A stretch of DNA of 8,877 nucleotides from Moduliflexus sp964602655 (GTDB taxonomy: Bacteria > Moduliflexota > Moduliflexia > Moduliflexales > Moduliflexaceae): assembly GCA_964602655.1 (NCBI GenBank), contig CAZRSF010000121.1, forward strand, positions 1-8,877. The letters run 5' to 3'. Of this stretch, positions 6,130 through 8,877 are shown piece by piece. Made by a program: the position numbers and the translations under genes. The stretch's first letter is position 1. The number at the start of each line of letters is the position of its first letter. Below the pieces are notes generated by a model. That model had not been told where the DNA came from. It saw only the letters and a program-made list of their open reading frames with translations, and searched no databases.

Positions 6130-7353
6130 TCAGTTATAGTTCAACGACTCCACCACGCTCATCCTGTAGGAGGAGCGGATAGGAAAGACTGCGACAATCG
6201 CCGCCACCAGCAGCGGCAGAAAGAACGAACTGAGCAGATTCGAGAGTTCCAGCACTGGCCGCACACCGGTAAAGACTCCATCCGAGATTGACACGCCGGT
6301 TGCGCGCCCAATCAGAATCAGCAGCGTGCCGACCGCAAGTCCGCCCAACCCGCCCAGTGTGCTGAGCAGCAGGTATTCCCAGTAGAAGAACCGATAGATC
6401 TGGCCGTTTTCCATGCCGACCGCGCGCATCGTGCCGACTTCCCGAATGCGTTCGAAAATGGACATTAACAAGGCATTGCTGATGATAAAACTGACAATCA
6501 GGGATAAAATAATCATCACAATGACGCTGATTGTCCGAAATATCCCGGTGAGAAACGTAAAGCGCGTCTCGTTATCCCAGGGTTCCGCTATCCAGGGTGC
6601 GCCTTGCGCGTTAAACCGCTGGTTCAGCCAGGCGATCACCTCCGAAACAGATCGCTTATCATCCAGTCGGACGACTAAATTGGTTGCGCCCTGGCCGATG
6701 TCTAACAGGTCAATTCGCATTTCCTCGCTCAGTCCGCCGATCATGGCGTTACGTTCAGCCTCCGGATTATCTTTGATTTGCAAGAACCCGCGCACCGTTA
6801 CCAGCGTGGAACCCTGGTCGCCGGCGACCGTATTCGCCAGCAGGATCAAGTCTTCGCCGACTCCGATGCCAAGCTCTTTGGCCAGCGTCTTCCCGATGAG
6901 CACGCCATTGGGATCGTCTTTTGACAGCGATTGTCCGGTCACGACAATGTTGCCATGCGCCGGCAGAGCAGCATCAAGGTTGGCGAGGTCATTGACCACG
7001 CCGATAAAGGCCGTACTGGTCGTTTCAGTGCCGATCAATCCTCCCAAAACGACCTGCGGCATCACGGCCACGACGTGAGAATTCTGACGAATGTCGGCGA
7101 TCAGCCGCTCCGATTCCGGGATGAGCACCAATTTCGGATCAGAGAAACTGTACTTGTAATAATCCCGATGATGGATTTGCAGATGGCCGGTTCGCTCGTT
7201 GATCATGTTGTCAGCCCATTGTTCTGACATCCCGGCGTTAAAGCCGTTAGTAAAGACCATCACCGCAATGCCAAGCATCATGGCCAGCAGCGTCACGATT
7301 GTCCGCCGCCGGTTCCGTCGTAAATTACTCCAGGCAATTTGTAAAAACGTCAT
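6130..7353 (-). CDS. FtsX/MacB-type ABC transporter permease (first in operon)
   Basis: A protein of 407 residues, exactly the length of its neighbour. It starts M-T-F-L-Q-I-A-W-S-N-L-R-R-N-R-R-R-T with helix 1 at about 19-37, then a periplasmic domain of about 220 residues. Three C-terminal helices surround the coupling segment R-I-R-E-V-G-T-M-R-A-V-G-M. The first is rich in Ile/Val (I-S-V-I-V-M-I-I-L-S-L-I-V), the second Gly-rich (L-G-G-L-G-G-L-A-V-G). It ends M-S-V-V-E-S-L-N-Y-N. This is a MacB_PCD plus FtsX architecture; with the second permease it most likely forms a LolC/LolE-like heterodimer driven by the ATPase encoded first in the operon. The start is firm: AAGGAGG (7359-7365 on the complement), 5 nt before the ATG, overlaps the stop codon of the DUF2141 gene, so translation is probably coupled. 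Assignment to lipoprotein, lipid or other cargo cannot be made from sequence. Confidence 0.9.
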   Translation of the reverse strand: MTFLQIAWSNLRRNRRRTIVTLLAMMLGIAVMVFTNGFNAGMSEQWADNMINERTGHLQIHHRDYYKYSFSDPKLVLIPESERLIADIRQNSHVVAVMPQVVLGGLIGTETTSTAFIGVVNDLANLDAALPAHGNIVVTGQSLSKDDPNGVLIGKTLAKELGIGVGEDLILLANTVAGDQGSTLVTVRGFLQIKDNPEAERNAMIGGLSEEMRIDLLDIGQGATNLVVRLDDKRSVSEVIAWLNQRFNAQGAPWIAEPWDNETRFTFLTGIFRTISVIVMIILSLIVSFIISNALLMSIFERIREVGTMRAVGMENGQIYRFFYWEYLLLSTLGGLGGLAVGTLLILIGRATGVSISDGVFTGVRPVLELSNLLSSFFLPLLVAAIVAVFPIRSSYRMSVVESLNYN

Positions 7354-7363
7354 AGCGTCCTCC

Positions 7364-7822
7364 TTATTTCGGCAGATGGATGGTCAGCGTTGAATTCGCG
7401 TCTGAAAACGTAACGGCAATATCCTGGAATTTCGGCTTGCCGGAGTGCATTGTCATGCGAAAATTCTTGGAAAAACCGAACGGTTCTTTCGGATGTCCAT
7501 ACCAGTGATAATCCATCTTGCCATTGTTATTTTTGTCATGAATCGCAACTGCGGCGTATTCTCCGAATGGCAGATTTTCGAAGACGATAGTGGCCTGGCC
7601 GTTCACGATTGTGGCAGTTATCGTTTTAAAGGCTGCTTCTTCCTTGAATAATTCATCATTCGAACGATAAAGCAGCACGAGTGCCTGCCCCTGAGCATGT
7701 TCGAATCGATCAATCGTGATGTTCAATGTCCCCTGCGTATTCTGGGTTTGCGCAAAGGCCAGCGTCATATTCAAGCACATCAGACAACTGGCGACCCAAC
7801 AACAGATCATGGTTCTTTTCAT
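7364..7822 (-). CDS. Secreted DUF2141 family protein
   Basis: A protein of 152 residues with a signal peptide (K-R at 2-3, hydrophobic 5-22, cleavage after A-F-A at 24). The mature part, about 128 residues, is the usual size of DUF2141 and shows its hallmarks: G-T-L-N-I-T-I at 31-37, a F-x-N-L-P-F-G-E-Y-A-A-V-A-I-H-D run (81-96), an EF-hand-like loop D-K-N-N-N-G-K-M-D (96-104), and G-H-P-K-E-P-F-G-F-S (109-118). The family is predicted to be a beta-sandwich in the periplasm or at the surface; its function is unknown, and the Asp/Asn loop may bind a divalent ion (inference). V-A-S-C at 10-13 superficially resembles a lipobox, but hydrophobic residues continue past it, so ordinary cleavage is favoured. 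GGAGG, 8 nt upstream, fixes the ATG at 7822. Its place between the ATPase and permease genes suggests a role in the export system. Confidence 0.88.
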   Translation of the reverse strand: MKRTMICCWVASCLMCLNMTLAFAQTQNTQGTLNITIDRFEHAQGQALVLLYRSNDELFKEEAAFKTITATIVNGQATIVFENLPFGEYAAVAIHDKNNNGKMDYHWYGHPKEPFGFSKNFRMTMHSGKPKFQDIAVTFSDANSTLTIHLPK

Positions 7823-7890
7823 AAAATATCCTCCTCTATGTGATTGGTTGTAGAGAAAATCAGGAGTGCAACGCATTATTGCGCCCCTGG

Positions 7891-8580
7891 TCAATTCGAA
7901 TGGTTAGCGTCCCCGTTCACAAGTGTGCCATCGAGAATGTGGATCACCCGTTTCGCCCGCGCCACAATGGACTCGTCGTGCGTGGCAAACACCAATGTCA
8001 CTTTGTTGCCCTCATTTAGTTCTTCCATCAGATCAAGGATCGCCGCGCCGGTTTTGGAATCGAGATTGGCGGTCGGCTCATCTGACAGAATAATGCTCGG
8101 ATTCGTGACCAATGCCCGCGCAATCGCCACGCGCTGCCGCTGCCCGCCGCTGAGTTCCTCGGTTTTGTGCGTCGCGCGATCTTGCAAGCCGACCTGTTTC
8201 AGCGTATTCATCACCCGTTCGCGCCGCTCGTTTTTTGGCGTATTCATGAGCAGGAGCGGAAATTCGACGTTGCCGAAGACGCTCAACACCGGAATCAGAT
8301 TGAAGGATTGAAAGATGAATCCGATCTTTTCCCGGCGCAGGCGGGCAAGCTGTTTGTCGCTCATTTGCGCGACTGCGGTGTCGTGAATCCGCACATCGCC
8401 CGATGTTGGCCGATCCAATGCGCCTAAAATGTGCAACGTGGTGGATTTGCCGCTGCCGGATGGCCCGACCAATGCGACAAACTCGCCTTGCTCGATGTTC
8501 ATGGAAATCCCGCGCAGCGCGTGGACTTTCGTTTTGCCTAACGTGTATTCTTTCGTGACAGTCTGTAATTGAATGCTCAT
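7891..8580 (-). CDS. ABC transporter ATP-binding protein, LolD/MacB type
   Basis: A protein of 229 residues with all ABC ATPase motifs in order: Walker A G-P-S-G-S-G-K-S (39-46), Q-loop F-Q-S-F-N-L with Q91, signature L-S-G-G-Q (143-147), Walker B I-I-L-S-D-E-P with catalytic E168, D-loop N-L-D (172-174) and H-loop H201 (A-T-H-D). The early T-K-V-H-A-L-R-G-I and the F-N-L-I-P-V-L-S-V-F-G-N-V-E block are typical of the LolD/MacB/FtsE group, which partners with FtsX-type permeases rather than importers. Such ATPases sit on the cytosolic face and hydrolyse ATP to drive extraction or extrusion from the outer leaflet of the inner membrane. It is the first gene of the operon; AAGGAG, about 14 nt upstream, is usable though rather distant. 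The promoter lies 60-100 nt upstream. A 68-nt gap separates it from DUF2141. Confidence 0.95.
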   Translation of the reverse strand: MSIQLQTVTKEYTLGKTKVHALRGISMNIEQGEFVALVGPSGSGKSTTLHILGALDRPTSGDVRIHDTAVAQMSDKQLARLRREKIGFIFQSFNLIPVLSVFGNVEFPLLLMNTPKNERRERVMNTLKQVGLQDRATHKTEELSGGQRQRVAIARALVTNPSIILSDEPTANLDSKTGAAILDLMEELNEGNKVTLVFATHDESIVARAKRVIHILDGTLVNGDANHSN

Positions 8581-8645
8581 AATATGTTAGCTCTCCTTGA
8601 CAGAGATTGATAAGTTGAGTGACGATTCATCATGTTACGAGAGGC

Positions 8646-8674
8646 ACGATAGGAGATGTTCGAAAAAATGTCAA
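8646..8674 (-). promoter_or_regulatory. Sigma-70-type promoter of the six-gene operon
   Basis: On the minus strand TTGACA (complement of 8669-8674) is a perfect -35 box, followed by exactly 17 nt and TATCGT (complement of 8646-8651), 4 of 6 matches to TATAAT. Transcription would begin near 8638-8640, giving a leader of about 60 nt before the ATPase gene. No operator is obvious, although the palindromic repeats at 8698-8763 lie just upstream and could affect it. Confidence 0.6.
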
Positions 8675-8697
8675 TAGACCTTCGGGTTGATTCGCGG

Positions 8698-8763
8698 GCT
8701 GAAACCCCTCATCCTGAAGGGATTACGCCGGGGTCTCAGCCTAAGGATGAGAGGAAGGATGAG
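8698..8763. repeat. Imperfect inverted repeats upstream of the operon promoter
   Basis: GCTGAAACCCC (8698-8708) is inverted as GGGGTCTCAGC (8730-8740), 10 of 11 positions matching. Overlapping it, CTCATCCT (8708-8715) is inverted as AGGATGAG at 8744-8751 and again at 8756-8763. The two symmetries exclude each other when folded. This looks like a dispersed intergenic repeat rather than a regulatory site, but its closeness to the -35 box (24 nt) leaves either possible. Confidence 0.5.
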
Positions 8764-8877
8764 TGATTGAAACGCTTGATTTGGTAAGGTGGAATTGTAT
8801 TTTGCGATCAAAGATGCAACGCAAATTGTACGTCGAAACTGTAGTTTCGACGTACACCGCGAATATGATCTTTCAAA
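8764..8877. other. Non-coding right end of window
   Basis: No frame with a credible start, ribosome-binding site or protein-like composition is visible on either strand. Together with 8581-8763 this makes about 297 nt without a gene, holding only the operon promoter and palindromic repeats. Whatever gene lies further right begins or ends outside the window. Confidence 0.6.
8827..8856. repeat. Perfect 14-bp palindrome (TGTACGTCGAAACT stem)
   Basis: TGTACGTCGAAACT (8827-8840) and AGTTTCGACGTACA (8843-8856) are perfectly complementary around a 2-nt spacer (GT). No T-run follows on either side (CCGCG on one, ATTTGCG on the other), so it is not a standard terminator. It may be a REP-type dispersed palindrome or a protein-binding site. 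Confidence 0.75.

Noticed and set aside
6413..7078. Plus-strand open frame of 221 codons
   Set aside because: Antisense to the first permease gene, Ser/Arg/Pro-rich, with no domain or ribosome-binding site.
7783..7794. Lipobox-like V-A-S-C in the DUF2141 signal peptide
   Set aside because: The hydrophobic segment before the Cys is too short and the hydrophobic core continues after it to a good A-F-A cleavage site.
8656..8766. 36-codon plus-strand open frame
   Set aside because: It overlaps the operon promoter and repeats, its AGGAG abuts the ATG with no spacing, and the product is a repeat-like charged peptide.
1..8877. CRISPR arrays and tRNA or rRNA genes
   Set aside because: No regularly spaced direct repeats and no tRNA-like or rRNA-like sequence were seen on either strand.

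Overview
The window suggests a Gram-negative, two-membrane bacterium of moderate GC content (most genes about 50-55% by eye). The evidence is three proteins with export signals, one of them an apparent outer-membrane beta-barrel, together with a LolA-like carrier protein and FtsX-type permeases. Intergenic spaces are short and repeatedly hold palindromic, REP-like elements. The phylum cannot be fixed from sequence reading alone. An uncultured or poorly sampled diderm lineage is plausible, but that is inference.

Left part (1-2062): the window opens inside a plus-strand gene for a type ISP / type IIG restriction-modification polypeptide. The end of its methyltransferase domain and its target-recognition and C-terminal specificity domains are visible. 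Eleven bases after its stop begins an AAA15/OLD-like ATPase gene that loses its family resemblance after about 50 codons, just where the Walker A loop should be. It then ends at a stop, so the companion gene looks truncated. The DNA after the break carries an antisense stretch that reads like a fragment of another protein. A 13-bp palindrome follows, just in front of a small plus-strand membrane protein gene (DUF2721, 2063-2479).

Middle (2480-2635): a convergent intergenic space with two inverted repeats, one of them a nested CCCTGCCAGGG-type palindrome. It separates DUF2721 from the large minus-strand operon.

Right part (8580 down to 2636): six minus-strand genes in a row behind a good sigma-70-like promoter (TTGACA, 17-bp spacer, TATCGT). 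In transcription order they are a LolD/MacB-type ABC ATPase, a secreted DUF2141 protein, two paralogous FtsX/MacB-type permeases (each 407 codons), a LolA-like 'outer membrane lipoprotein-sorting' protein, and an outer-membrane beta-barrel protein. Together they look like one envelope-spanning export or sorting machine: an ATPase plus heterodimeric permease in the inner membrane, a periplasmic carrier, and an outer-membrane partner. A 22-bp inverted-repeat element sits between the two permease genes and seems to have removed or replaced the ribosome-binding site of the second. The right end (8581-8877) holds the promoter and more palindromic repeats, but no convincing gene.
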